From the NCBI RefSeq assembly GCF_040712315.1, contig NC_134017.1, positions 80,047,987 through 80,111,986 on the forward strand: a stretch of 64,000 bases of DNA, written 5' to 3'. Made by a program: the position numbers and the translations under genes. This document shows positions 1 to 18,964 of this stretch, piece after piece. The notes beneath the pieces were generated by a model, which was not told where the DNA came from, searched no databases, and worked only from the letters and a program-made list of their open reading frames with translations. The DNA is from Castanea sativa. Taxonomy: Eukaryota > Streptophyta > Magnoliopsida > Fagales > Fagaceae. Positions within the stretch are counted from its first letter, which is position 1, and the number at the start of each line of letters is the position of its first letter.

Positions 1-454
1 CGTTTGATAAATGGGTTGGGTTAGGGTTCAACTTATAGAACCCGTTTGACCCGTTTAATTAAATGAAATTTTACCAATATACCATTCAAATTATGAGTAT
101 ATAAACTTATTAGTTGTTGTAGTTTATTTTCTTTGTCGTATTGTTATTGATTATTTATAATATTGAAATATGTTTTAGTTTTGAATGATTATTTGTGATA
201 TAATTACTCATTAGCTCTGAATTTCATATTTAAAATATTTATTTGCTTATTTTTTCATAAATATTTTTCTTCATTTTGATAAAATCGGATAAACATGTCG
301 ACACAATTGACCCATTTAATAAATGGGTTGTGTTAGGGTTGAGGAATCTTAACCCGTTTAATTAACATGTCGGGTTAGTGTTGACCCATATAGTCGGATA
401 TGTATGAATTGACACGACACGAACCCGACACGCGAACACGAATTGCCACCCCTA
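1..454 (-). mobile_element. hAT-like nonautonomous element, cut by window edge
   Basis: This AT-rich noncoding segment is rich in runs such as acccgttt and atgggttg and ends in GCCACCCCTA. Its reverse complement matches 753-1250 closely along most of its length, so it is a second copy of that element in the opposite orientation. Its other end lies left of the window. There is no coding capacity. Confidence 0.6.
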
Positions 455-752
455 CTGTTACTCCAACTCTTCATCTCCCTAGCTATTTTGACTATTCTTC
501 TCCCCCATCTTCTTTTCTATAAATTCCTTATTTTGACTTTTCTTCATCTTTTTATTTCAGGTTTTTCCTACAACAAAAAATGTGATTGCTCTTTCCTTCT
601 CTCTTTATTTGATTTTCTTCTTCTTCTTTTTTGGGCGGATCTGATTTTTTTTTTTTTGCCACATTTGTGGTGAATTTTGTATTCTTTCTTGCAATTTTGT
701 TTCGGGTTGATACCTTTTGGTGTTTGAATTTCCCGCCATAGGCTCTTTCTCT
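455..752. other. Unassigned spacer between two hAT-like copies
   Basis: Pyrimidine-rich sequence between the two inverted element copies. Short open frames here are low complexity and resemble no protein family I know. It probably lies in intron 2 of copy A. Confidence 0.4.
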
Positions 753-980
753 TAGGGGTGGCAATTCATGTTCGCGCGTCGAATTTGTGTCATATCGATT
801 TATAAATATTTGACTATATGGGTCAATACTAACCCAACATATTTATTAAATGGGTCAAGATTCTTCAGTCCTAACACAATTCATTTATTAAACGGGTTAA
901 TAATGTCGACCTATTTATCAAATTTTATTGAAATGAAAAAAAAAATTTAGTATTAACCAAATTGATATGGATTATGAAAA

Positions 981-1019
<39 letters not shown>

Positions 1020-1368
1020 AAATTCAAAACTAACGAGTAATTGCACCACAAATAATCATTCAAAATTAAAATATATCTCAATATCACAACTAATCAATCA
1101 TAATATGTCAAAGAAAATAAATCACACTAACTAATAAGTTTATATATCTAAGGTTTGAAGGGTATATTGGTAATATGTCATTTAATTAAACGGGTCAAAC
1201 AGGTCAAACGGGTTCCAAGAATTGGACACTAACCCAATCCGTTTATTAAACGGGTCAGTCGTGTCAACCCGAATATGACACTAACTTATTAAGCCTCAAC
1301 CCATAACCTACTAATTTCGTGTCATGTCGTGTCGAGATCGCGGGTTGTATCCAATTTTGCCACCTCTA
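753..1368 (+). mobile_element. hAT-like MITE, complete
   Basis: It begins TAGGGGTGGCAAT and ends ATTTTGCCACCTCTA, so the ends are inverted repeats of about 12 bp. The 8 bases before it (ctttctct) and after it (ctctctat) match at 6 of 8, consistent with an old 8-bp hAT target duplication. The interior is AT-rich, noncoding and contains an (AT)n run near 985-1015. The copy at 1-454 is the same family inverted. Confidence 0.65.
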
Positions 1369-1957
1369 CTCTCTATTGAATTTGGTTTGAATTTAGTTTG
1401 GGTTAGTGCGTGTGTGTATTAATCAAATTTGGGTTAATATTTAGTTGTTTTAGAAGTGATAATTTGAGTTTAAATCATAACATACTCAACTTTTCTATGT
1501 ATTAGAATGTGTCTACCAATTATTTGAGTAATTAATTATTACAAATTCTATCTCTTATGGCTTTATATTCATTTTAATTTTGGTTTGTCATAAATTATTG
1601 AGATACCTTTTCTCTGTTTTGGTTATTAGGGTGAGAATTTTGTATTTTGATGTAATTTTTTTCTTTTTTGTTTCGAATTGTGTTTTTGTTGGGTTTTGGA
1701 TCCTAAAAGTGTTTCTTTCATTTTTTTTAATGATTTATAAACTTTTAGATGGATAATTTTTCTTTTTCTGGATAGAAGGCAAGAAAGGTTGGATTTTAAG
1801 AAAAAATTTGTTGGGAAGCAATTGTCAATTCCTAAAGTACTTTCACGATGCATCAACTTTTGTAAATAATGTTGTTTACAAGAGAATATTTACCTTACTT
1901 TTTAATACAAATTAAAACAATATTTGAATATAAAAATATGTAATAACATATGGTGAC
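1369..1957. other. Intronic spacer, intron 2 of copy A
   Basis: AT-rich sequence with no exon-like segment of the GH1 family on either strand. By analogy with copies B-D, where intron 2 is 0.6-2.2 kb, exon 3 of copy A should lie left of the window. Confidence 0.5.
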
Positions 1958-2383
1958 CTGCATGGGCGAATGTATCCCATATGCTGGGTGTCCTCCCATC
2001 TAGGTTTGCTGCACCTTCAACCTTTCACAAACGATTGAAGAAACAAAATTGTAAAAAAAAATATATATATATATATATAAGATAAAGAAAATTTTGTAAT
2101 TATCAGAGATTTTTTTTTTTTTTAATTTAACTATTATGAAAGATATTTGATTGTCATTTTGCCTTTTTTTTTTGCTGGAAGCTTGTTATTTTACATTAGA
2201 ATGAGTAAACCAAAAAAAAAAATCTTTAACACATATAAAGAAGCAAAAAGGAATTTAAGTGATCACCTGATAAGCTGAGGCAGCAGCCCCAAACACAAAG
2301 TCAGGTGGGAAATCATCTCTGCTAAATTTATCAGTGCCTAAAACTAGTGCTGCTAAACTTGTCAGCAAAACTAGCCTCAACAT
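1958..2383 (-). CDS. Beta-glucosidase (GH1) copy A, exons 1-2 only, runs off left edge
   Basis: This is the 5' end of a family 1 beta-glucosidase gene. Exon 1 is 2267-2383 (39 codons), starting with MLRLVLLTSLAALVLG, a hydrophobic signal peptide, followed by the family's N-terminal [19 protein letters not shown] and AYQ. Exon 2 is 1958-2021 (64 bp) and encodes VEGAANLDGRTPSIWDTFAHA. Splice sites are GT-AG and the phases match copies B-F. The leader is six codons shorter than in the other copies, and the FGAAAS and TPSIWDTFAHA stretches differ from their FGSGTS and [11 protein letters not shown], so A is the most diverged member. VEGAANLDG has Leu where the other copies have Glu. The remaining 11 exons should lie outside the window; intron 2 carries two hAT-like elements. 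Whether the gene is intact cannot be judged. Confidence 0.8.
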
Positions 2384-2415
2384 TTTCCTTCTGGTTTAGT
2401 TGGAGCCTAGCAGTA

Positions 2416-2458
2416 CTCTCTCTCTCTCTCTCTCTCTCCATATATATATATATATATA
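2416..2458 (-). promoter_or_regulatory. (GA)n leader and (AT)n TATA-like tract of copy A
   Basis: Read on the minus strand, an (AT)n run (2440-2458) is followed by a (GA)n run (2416-2438), then about 30 bases to the ATG at 2383. The (AT)n run is a plausible TATA region and the (GA)n a plausible leader. This layout is unlike the TATAAATTAAAG promoter of copies D and E. Confidence 0.35.
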
Positions 2459-2460
2459 GA

Positions 2461-3229
2461 AAGAACATAGTTCTAGCTGCTTATTGGATTCCTTAAAAAA
2501 GAAACAATCTTATTGGATGTGTCCATTCGTGAGTCCTAACACATAGCTTTAATTTATGGCCGCAATTTTTTTTTTTTCATTTGACTTTGAGAATGCATGG
2601 AAAAGACAAGATTGAACTCATTGTAAGCTTCATCAAGGGAGTTTCTTTCAAGATTTAAGCCTGTTTATGTAATTGAGCTCAAATATGTAATCAGTATCTA
2701 CTATTTATGGTAAAAGACCTTTTAGAAAGGCTCATTAGATAGACTAACCTTATATTCCCCGAAATCTGAGTTGGGCCAATTAGTAGCTGATTCTTAGATA
2801 TAGATAGAGTTATGCCTGAGCAGTGTTTTATCTACTTATAATGGATAATTCCCTTTCATGAAAAATCCATGCTGCTACCACAAGTGCAACTGAATCATTC
2901 CATTTTTACGCTCTGACAAAAGGTATGGTTTTGTCACTATCGTGATGAGGAGCAGGCTAGTAATAAGTCTCACATATCTAAATCCAACGAACCAATGATC
3001 ATTCTTTTACTAATTAGTATATTTTACCAAGCTTAATGTTGTTCAAGGATCATATATCAACCACACAACTATCATTAGAGGTGAAAATTTTTAATTGATA
3101 TGATTATTAGTTACATCTCATGACTCTCTCATAACAAGAACGTTATGTATAATATTTCCATGTGTCAAATTTTCACAATAATGGTTTGTATCATGTCTTG
3201 TAACAAGGTTCATAATGTACTTAAATCAA
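2461..3229. other. Intergenic spacer upstream of copy A
   Basis: Non-repetitive AT-rich sequence. I see no exon, RNA gene or recognisable element. It is the presumed upstream region of copy A. Confidence 0.4.
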
Positions 3230-3560
3230 ACAGTCCCCCAAGATGGGTTTATTACTTAAAGTGGAACTCGCTGTTAGAGAAATCGAGTTCCACATTACTC
3301 ATAACTAGAGTTTAAAGAACTCAAGTTTTATATTACAAAGAACTTGAGTTTAGAACTCGAGTTTCACGAGGAATTTTTTGATTAAAAAATCCAACTTAGC
3401 AGGTGCCACCGTGGCAAATTTTAATTGCAACTTCGAGTTACATAGCAAACTCGAGTTTGAAGGACTCAAGTTACATCGCAAACTCGAGTTTCAAAATAGT
3501 GGTAGATCACTAATTATTTCGGAAACAATGGTAGAGCACTAGTAATTTCAGCTAAAGATG
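3230..3560. repeat. Cluster of ACTCGAGTT-like motifs, possible MITE
   Basis: About eight copies of aactcgagttt or its decayed forms (aactcaagtt, aacttgagtt, aatcgagttcc) lie in both orientations within 330 bp. CTCGAG is its own reverse complement, so the cluster can fold. I could not define terminal repeats or a target duplication. Confidence 0.35.
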
Positions 3561-3761
3561 GTACTTGGCCATTTTTGCCAACACATTTATCCTACTTTCT
3601 TTGTCTTTTACGTTGTGTGAATATTAAATTTATTGATTTATTGTAAGTCACTTTGTTGATATTCCATATGTTTCTTGTTCCATACAAACTTGTAGTGTCT
3701 TTTCTGTTACCTCCCAACAGGAATGTGTGAATTATCACTTATTGGGCTTTTAGTTCATTAT

Positions 3762-3797
<36 letters not shown>

Positions 3798-3844
3798 TTT
3801 TTTTTCTTTTTCTTTTATCAGTTATTCAGATTTATAGTCATATT

Positions 3845-4141
3845 CATTCAAAAGATTTCTTTTCTTTGGTTATACATTCTTATCCCGAAATAATGAATTG
3901 CATTTGTATAGGCATTTTGGATGCCGCTATTGAAATCTGATAAGTGAGATTTCGAGTAAGTGTTTACATAATTTTCTTCTGTCCGAAAAAATAATTCATC
4001 GAAATAATGAGTCACCATTGATATCGACACATCTGAGATCGCAAAATGTTCGGGAGTTCCTCTATTCAATCCTTTTCCTTCTTCTTGTTGCTGGATATCT
4101 CGTTCGTACACATCTTCTCTTTGTTTCTCGACGAGCCATTC
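3845..4141 (+). pseudogene. ycf2: Nuclear insertion of chloroplast ycf2 (fragment)
   Basis: From about 3966 the plus frame reads [18 protein letters not shown], then [20 protein letters not shown], then RTHLLFVSR, which I recognise as the plastid ycf2 protein. Upstream, 3845-3965 is probably the same gene but decayed. It ends in an (AT)n tract. This is transferred plastid DNA and is not expected to be functional. Confidence 0.75.
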
Positions 4142-4175
4142 CCTTTTAGAATACTAATACTGAGCCGGACAAAAC

Positions 4176-4179
<4 letters not shown>

Positions 4180-4232
<53 letters not shown>
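4180..4232. repeat. (AT)n microsatellite between two plastid fragments
   Basis: An uninterrupted AT dinucleotide run separates the ycf2 fragment from the psaA fragment. These genes are not adjacent in plastid genomes, so the run marks a junction. Confidence 0.85.
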
Positions 4233-4234
<2 letters not shown>

Positions 4235-4266
4235 CACGAGCAAAAAAGGAGAGAGAGAGTTCCACT

Positions 4267-4640
<374 letters not shown>

Positions 4641-5560
4641 TTCGGGTCATCATGCACTGACACAATCATTATCTGAGGGCCTATGATCATCCAAAAGCAG
4701 TACCTGGCATACTCCTAATAATCAAAAGAAAAAGCCGGATTCGACTTCTTGTGTACAAGCAGAGCATCAACAATCCTTTTCGTTACCAATTACAAATGGT
4801 ATAAACTAATCGAGATGCTTCTACACGTCCATTCTTCTAGGAGAGTCATACCCGTCTTTTTGCCTGACCCAGCCTTCCAATCTTTTCAATCGGTCTAGTC
4901 CACGCGTGGACAGAGGAATTTGCTTCCTCTAGCCCATTAGGTTGCTAGGACATGATCCCTCTGCTCATGGTGGATATCTATTGAGATTCAAGAACGTTCT
5001 TGAAGAAATTTATAATGTGTTAAAATTTTTAAATTTAATTTAAAAAAAATACTTTTGTGGGGAATTAATTGGGGTTCTTATTTATTTTTGAACCTTGTGG
5101 AATTTAGATATTTTGGATATTTTGGAGATTAGATGAATTTCTGCGTGATTTGATTTTGACGCTAAATTTATTTCCGTAGGGGATTTCCAATTGCAACTTA
5201 AATATGGACTTTTTAAATGAGTTAAAATTTTGGACTTTTCTCTTTTGTTCTTTTTCTTAATTTTGGACTTTTCTCTTTTGTTCTTTTTCTTTTTTATAGG
5301 AATCATTTTGGGCTGTACTTAAAATATTTCTAAAACTGTGGTATTTTCAATTAATAGCTATTTTTTCAGAAAAGCCGACCCCTTTCAATTGATCAATTTT
5401 TTTTCTTATTTATTTTTAAATTAGATATTAATATTTATAATTAAAAAATAATAATATCCAAATAATTAACCATATATAGTTAATAGCTATTTATTTCCGT
5501 AGGGGATTAGCATCATTTATTGTTGTAAATTTTGATCCAGCCCATATAGTTCTAAGAGAA
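4641..5560. other. Unassigned region, possibly further organelle DNA
   Basis: 4641-4975 is less AT-rich than the surroundings and could be more organellar (perhaps mitochondrial) sequence, but I recognise no gene in it. 5227-5291 holds a direct duplication of about 33 bp (ttttggacttttctcttttg core). The string atttatttccgtaggggatt occurs twice (near 5167 and 5487). Confidence 0.35.
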
Positions 5561-6151
5561 CTTTGGCTTTGGCTCCTGTTCTGTACAGTGTAATCTGCTT
5601 CTTCCAAATCCTAGAACAGCAGAGAGAAGAGTCTCTTTGTCCAATAAACTATCTTGTTTATCACCCCAAAATACCATCCAAAAGCTGAGCTTGCTTGTGG
5701 AAACACAAAGGATTGTCAGTATCAGTATGTAACAAAGTTCAGTATCTCTCTTTTCTTGTACAACATTGAAGAAATATTTGCACTCAGGTATGACCATTTC
5801 ATTTATGTCAATAGTTAGAGTTGAATCAAAACTCCTCCCACACTAGGATTAGCTTTACCATTGTTTGTCTTATGAATAAAGGAGATTTACTTCTAAACAT
5901 TTTTTCTTCAACTAAAAACTGTGTGTGTGCATGCCTGTGTGCACATTTGACTGACTGAATGAGGTTAGAAAAACCTGAATTATGTTGTTTGAAATTTAAA
6001 CTGAAGGAGTTTACAGGTTATTTTATTACAAATTTGGAAAAAATTAAGCTCTAAAGTAGCATAATGGTAAATAATATACTTTTAGAAAACAATAAACAGC
6101 AGTACCACCAAGTCTACTAGCACACCATTATGCAACAAGGAATGGCAGAAT

Positions 6152-13218
<7,067 letters not shown>

Positions 13219-13283
13219 TTTTTCCCAAAGCAATGCTTTGAAAGCAAGCTTGTATTATCCTCTAGCTTCACCCAAATGAATGG

Positions 13284-13295
13284 CTTTAATTTGTA
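13284..13295 (-). promoter_or_regulatory. Altered TATA box of copy B
   Basis: The minus strand reads TACAAATTAAAG about 65-80 bases upstream of the ATG, where copies D and E read TATAAATTAAAG. The T-to-C change should weaken TBP binding. The assignment rests on conserved position only. Confidence 0.45.
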
Positions 13296-14729
13296 GCCAG
13301 ACAAAGAGTGTGTCCCAGTAGAAAAATCGACGTGCAATGCATACGAAGGATTGGTTCTGCATGCATAAGTGTATTGAGAAGAGACAAACTTGTCCTTGTT
13401 GCTGACTTAGGATAATGGACGTTTCTCAAATGTTAAAGGAAAGTTCAAAGGAAAGTTAGAGAGTATATTGACACTTGCATTCATTGATTTTGTTGGTTTG
13501 TTTAGACCCCGAAAACAACGGTTAACCAATTTTAAGGCCAAATGGTTGATTAATCCATTTATGAACAACTCTTGGTTAAGTCATGAATAACACCAATATT
13601 TTAAAAACAAAAATAAATGTAGCGGAAATATACCACATAATATGGTTCCAAAGTAAAACCACAAGGAGGGCTTGACCTTACCAACCCTTGAGGCAAAACC
13701 AAATCCACTAACCAAATTGAAGTTTTACAAAATAAAATTACCAAATTCTAATAAATTGCTACAATTTAGTAGTACTCACTAAATTTACCCAACACAGTTT
13801 TGAATTCATGGACTCTCCAATTATCGAGTTTGTTGCATGTGAAACTCTGTCCATAACTTCAAACACTTTCGGTTTAGCATTTTAACTTTTGGAATATGCA
13901 ACAACTTCAACACCACCCATTTTGAATTTTCTTCAAGCTTGATCACCAATATAGTACCTTCAAGTTTACAATCAGTAGCTCTCTAAAATTTTTTCACTTG
14001 CTCTAGGATTTTCTTATATACTTTAGGCTTAGATGCATGAAACCGTAGTCACTTGATGGGCTGAATGGACTGAACTCACGATTTTCACCTGACACATTTC
14101 AATTGATCCAAAATCAGCTTGATTGATTGAAATCTTGGCTACTGGATTGATTGACTAGCTATCAAAAACTATCAAACTTATTGAAACTTGAATCTTTGAT
14201 ATGCTTGTCTAAAAAAATACACTTCCAAAGCAAATATAAGCCACTTTTGTTCATGATTTGCCAACCTAAAATCTAGACTCAACAGTGTCATCTGCCTTGC
14301 TGCTTGCTGCTTGCTGCTTGCTATAACTTATAATATGCTGCTTGAATTTTAGGTGGATGCTATAATATTTGAGTTGAATTTGAGGTGCACCAAGTTCATA
14401 TGTTATCTGTTACATAGAATCATGACTTAGAAATCCCACTCCTGTCCTGTGTGCCCGACATTGATTTTTTTTTTTTTTTTTTTTTCTAATGACATTGATT
14501 GTGCCATTTACCAACCTTGCGCCTTTTTTATGATAAGGTATGTCATACCTCACACAGAAAAAGACGCGTGGCTTTCTTGTTGTTTTAGAGAGAGAGAGAG
14601 ACAAAAGGCAAATTTGGTCTTAGGCACATCAATTGTTGGATTCTTGTGTTAGTTGTGGTGAGAGAGGCCTCTATGAGTTGTATTTGGAGTTTGAGTTTCT
14701 TGGGATTTTTAGTGATGACTAATTCAATG
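13296..14729. other. Duplicated upstream block of copy B
   Basis: Noncoding sequence whose right part (about 13730-14700) is shared with 27460-28530, 38750-40090 and 55320-56340. Marker strings are cctctgtccacaacttcaaac and gaaaccctagtcacttgat. The block may derive from an ancient LTR, but ends are not visible. The GCTTGCTG run near 14300 is a short tandem repeat. No exon is recognisable. Confidence 0.5.
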
Positions 14730-14738
14730 ATAAATTTA

Positions 14739-15017
14739 GGTTAAAATGTTAAACTGGCTCTCTAACTTTTTTCAGATTTTATTTCAGTCCTTTAACTTTA
14801 TTTTCGTTCATTTCTATCCTCTAAGTTTCAAATTTTTTCAAATAAGGCATTTCCATTAATTTTTGTTAAAACTTTTTGAAAAAAAAATTATAAAATTGAA
14901 AAATTAACCACAACATATAACAAAAGTTGGTAAAAAAGCTTTGATTGAATAAACTTAAAAGTTAAAGGACTGGAATAGAATCTGAAAAAATTAGAGGGTC
15001 AGTTTTGCATTTTACCC
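14739..15017. mobile_element. MULE-type MITE with 9-bp target duplication
   Basis: The element starts GGTTAAAATGTTAAACTGGC and ends GTCAGTTTTGCATTTTACCC, so it has terminal inverted repeats of at least 25 bp that extend inwards. It is flanked by ATAAATTTA at 14730-14738 and 15018-15026. Copies at 28528 and 40093 have one such string and no element. Nine-bp duplication and TIR form point to the Mutator superfamily. Confidence 0.85.
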
Positions 15018-15764
15018 ATAAATTTATTTATAACTAGTAAGTTACCCGTGCGATGCACAGATAATGTTGTAATATTTTATATAAGATAGTTTTAGGAAAT
15101 GTTGTATAATTATTATAGCATAATTGTTATAGAAATTTCTTAATAATGAGTTCATCATTAAAAACAACAATTATAAATTGCACACACATATCTATTATAA
15201 TTATTCAATTGAAGTAATGAGGAAAAAAAAAACTTTGGAGGAATATGATAGAATAAAATTTGATATAAAATGTGTTTTTCTCTTTCTCATTAATTCTAAA
15301 ACAAAATACACATCTTAAACACTAACAGTTAATCACATCATTTACAAAACTCACAAATCCACAACATCCGACATTAACATAAAAATCGCAATTGTCGTTG
15401 TTACTCAATATAAAATGCAAGTCCCTCTTCCTTGGTTGTAGCCAACTTATACGGGTTAGGATTAGATGAGACACAATGTTAGAATTAGGTAGGTGTAGTT
15501 GAAAGATTGAAGGAAAATAACATTGTTTTTTGTTTGTGTGTATTTGACGTAGAATGTCATGAAGGGTTATAGTAGGTATATATAAAGGGGTAGAAGTGCA
15601 AGAGGTAAAAATAATGAATTAAAATGCAAATTAAAGAGTGTTGTGTGTATGTGTAAGGAATGAAAAGTCTTGAAATATTGAACCAAATGATACAAAGAAT
15701 ATTTATTTTTTAATTAGAAAACTCTTGAAACATTGAATCAAATATTAAAAAAAAACAATATTTA

Positions 15765-15903
15765 TGGCCTGTTTGGATGGAGGGGGGAAGGAGGGAGAGT
15801 GGAGGAGAGTAGAGTAGATTTGGCTAAAAATAAACTAATTTTGTGCTAAATCTACTCTATTCTACTCTACTCCCCCTCCATTCCCCTCAATTCAAATGGA
15901 CCA
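15765..15903. mobile_element. Tourist-like MITE inside the Helitron
   Basis: The element starts TGGCCTGTTTGGATGGAGG and ends CTCAATTCAAATGGACCA, an inverted repeat, with TTA on both sides (15762-15764, 15904-15906). The interior is a near-palindrome of agagtagagtaga against tctactctattct. This is the PIF/Harbinger MITE signature. Confidence 0.75.
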
Positions 15904-16485
15904 TTAATTTATTCTTATCTTGGATGTGGCACAATTGAGAAAATATCAATTCTCTTTACATAAAATACACCACTTCGCAAAACTTCATGCTTTCTCGTAT
16001 GAGGTCTCTTTCAAATATTTTGTAATAAATTATCTTATAACTCATTGGATTCATCAATACTATTATTCTTAGTTACAATAGTCATAGTTTATGTACGAAA
16101 TTTGCCAGTATAAGTGTACAATAATAGACAAACCAAATTTTATTATCATTAAAAACCAAATCTACTAAGTTTGCCAGTAAAAGTGTAAAAATCTATGGAC
16201 TTTGTAGAGATTTAAAAATCCCAAACACCCATTCTCATCACAAGCAAACCAAATCCTAACCAACCAGCAAAAGGATATTAGTCACAAACTATTGATATTG
16301 ACATATGATAGTTGATGAAGAACATAAAAATGAAAGATATAAAAGAAAAGCTTGACTTTAAAGGGAAAATTCAATTGTGATGATACTTAGGCAATTTTGG
16401 TGAAGGAGTAAGAGAGAATAATTGGACTTGGATATGCTTGAACTCCTTGCTATTGCCGTTGTTATGGGATTTCATAAGTCACTTC

Positions 16486-16489
<4 letters not shown>

Positions 16490-16524
<35 letters not shown>
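16490..16524. repeat. (AT)n microsatellite
   Basis: AT dinucleotide run inside the Helitron; a second run lies at 16678-16722. Confidence 0.9.
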
Positions 16525-16527
<3 letters not shown>

Positions 16528-16673
16528 TATTCTTTTGACTGTAATTCAACAAAACACCCAACACGGCTAAATTGTAAACTATATATTAGATTTAGGGTAT
16601 GGACAATGGGATTTACAAAAATTCTAATGCAAAATTTTATTGAAAGCAGTTACTTTTTTCTTTTCTTGTAATT

Positions 16674-16722
<49 letters not shown>

Positions 16723-17229
16723 TAAACCTAAACCCTTAAGGCATCCGTTAACTTTTCTCTTACATTGATATCAACACAACAAAACCCTAACCATGTGTTG
16801 TTTTTTTCTTTCTTCAATGACCAATTCCTTGTTGGTTTTATATAGATAAATTTTATATCATAAATAAATTTAGTTCATATTTGATAAACTATTGTATTTG
16901 TGTTTCCTCTTACTTACCCAAGAATGCAACGCCTTTTCCGAAAAGGCAAAAAAGAACAATATTTTAAACACTTGCCATGTTTGAATTTAGTCACATTTAG
17001 AGCACTATCTAGCCTACACAAGCAAAATGTTAAGTTATAAAACTGTGAGTAATAAAACAATGTTTTTGAATCACCACTATAGCATACTTGTGATTAATCA
17101 TGCAAAGCTAGCAATGGCATTGACAAACTAAAAATTTTAGAAAGGAAAAAAAATAAATATAAAAAGGAGAAACTAAAAAAGAAGATAGAAGTGATGGTAA
17201 GAGGGCATTCTATTACTACGAATTAGTCC

Positions 17230-17421
17230 TTACAGATGAGAATTAGACTTCAACAATATTAGCAATACAATCAGGCACATCCTAAAACCAAATGGAAGGA
17301 CTATCCAGAAACAATGCAACCTTGTTTGCCATTCGGTGTGCAGCCTTGTTAACTTCACACCTGACTTGCTTAGACTTCCATGCTCGTAAATATGATGCGG
17401 CATGCTTTGCATCATCATTGA
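17230..17421 (-). pseudogene. RNase H-like fragment (LINE-type) inside the Helitron
   Basis: A minus-strand frame reads KQVRCEVNKAAHRMANKVAL then a stop, then VPDCIANIVE. The AHRMA and VPDCI features resemble the C-terminal RNase H-like domain common in plant LINEs and their gene-like derivatives. It is short, interrupted by a stop and without a start, so it is a captured or inserted relic. Confidence 0.5.
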
Positions 17422-17681
17422 GACCGTTGAAGCATTTTATAACCGTGGAAGTGGAAGAGTTGAGAGAACTAAAAAAACGTTTTAGAATTCTGAATAGCCT
17501 AGGGAATTAATGGGGAAGTGGAAGAGTTGAGAGAAACGTAGAGTAGCAGTGTTAAATGATGAGATGGAAGTAGAAAAAATAAAAATAAAAAGCTGAATGG
17601 CTAAATCAAAGAAGGGTGCCACTTGGCAGAACCTCATGATCTCTCAGTTGAGGTCTCTGCTTTTATATATATATTGATTGA

Positions 17682-18964
17682 TTGTTGGTCAATATTCCAT
17701 TGTAACATATATATAGTATACTAGTATCAAAGGTTGAAGACTGAAGATTATGTTCAGAATGTTAATTTGAAGATCTTAGTCAATAATGAGGACTTGATTG
17801 ATAAACAAAAACTGGGTTTTGGACATAAGCTTTTAGCCATAACTCACAAAACTCTCGGTCGAGCAACCCTGTTTTAGAAACCCATCGAGTTGGCTTTCCA
17901 CGTGCTTTTCATAGGCATTTAAGTTTTAACCCCAAAACCCTACACCTATTTAAATAGAAATTCAATCCAAGTTACTAAGAGAGGAAGACGGTCACAAAGC
18001 AGAGATAAATACTTAACGAGAGAATTCCTTGGGCTTCCTATTTTTTTTTTTTCCACTGCTGAGTATTGACAAATTATTTTGTTTAAAATTTTTAAAGGTT
18101 CAGTTTTTTTTTTGGGGGATAAAATTGGTTTATTGGACTAATTTTTTTGGGCTAGTAATTTTATTTTAGATTTTAGATCTATAGATTTTTTTTTTTGGTT
18201 TTTAAAAAGAGAAAAATGCTAGAGTTACAAATTTTATTATAAATTGCTGATGTGGTGAGTGGCTATTAGTAAGTAAAAAAGTGATATAAATGTCGGGCTC
18301 AGATGCGAACCAATTAGAATTTACTATCTCAATAATTTGTAAAAACATTGTAAAAAAATTTGTAGCTATAACATTAGTCTTAAAAGAATCAATGATATTA
18401 TTATTATTATTTTTTTATGGGAATCAATGATATTGTTAAGAGGGAGTAAATAAATTACAGTTGCTAAAATTAGTACCTATACATATACTAATATTTATAA
18501 TAAAAAAAATGAGACAAGCATATACTAATATTTAAAAAGAAAAAGAAAAAGAGACAGAGTGGCTCCAATCATGAGGCAATAAGTAATTAATAAGGCTTAA
18601 GAAATTTCCTTAAAAAAAAAAAAAAGGAGGGGGAGGGGGGGGGGGGGGCTTAAGATATGATCTACAAGCTAGGTAGCACTGGCCGGAGCTTGGAGGACTT
18701 GGGTACTTAATCTGACTACAAATATGAAAAGTCGTATCAATATTGTATGTAAGTTTTGATGGATAATATGCATTCTTGAAATCGATAGTTACCACACGAG
18801 ATTATTACATGTCTCATCTTAATCAGGACTTCATGTGGAAGATAGGATGGTTATCTTGTTTAATTTTGAATGAATTTCAAGTTGAACTTAAAAATAATAA
18901 TAAATAAATAAATAATAGATTTTAAAAAAATAAAAATAAAAAAATAAGAGAATTTCAAGCTTGA
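17682..18964. other. Spacer between copies B and C
   Basis: Its left part continues the duplicated block (ttgattgttggtcaatattccattg) interrupted by the Helitron. 17750-18200 is unique and unassigned. 18205-18375 is described separately. A homopolymer stretch near 18613-18648 runs from A into G and is prone to sequencing error. The right end joins the shared downstream block of copy C. Confidence 0.4.
18205..18375. mobile_element. Probable MITE (ATGCTA...TACAAATTT ends)
   Basis: The left end AATGCTAGAGTTACAAATTT and the right end, read inverted, AATGTTATAGCTACAAATTT are similar. The spacing of about 170 bp suits a MITE. I found no convincing target duplication. Confidence 0.45.

Larger units (their letters stand above)
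15034..17677 (-). mobile_element. Nonautonomous Helitron
   Basis: On the minus strand the element starts TCAATATATATATAAAAG (right end 17677, or 17681 because of a TTGA repeat). It ends with a GC-rich hairpin GTGCATCGCAC, a short spacer and CTAG at 15034-15037. Host bases are A before TC and T after CTAG, the Helitron rule. The homologous sites in the C-D and D-E spacers (near 28545 and 40110) lack it, giving an empty site. No Rep-helicase is present; a Tourist-like MITE and an RNase H-like fragment lie within. Confidence 0.82.

Noticed and set aside
5227..5291. Direct repeats considered as a CRISPR-like or satellite array
   Set aside because: There are only two copies of about 33 bp without spacers, in plant nuclear DNA; a simple tandem duplication.
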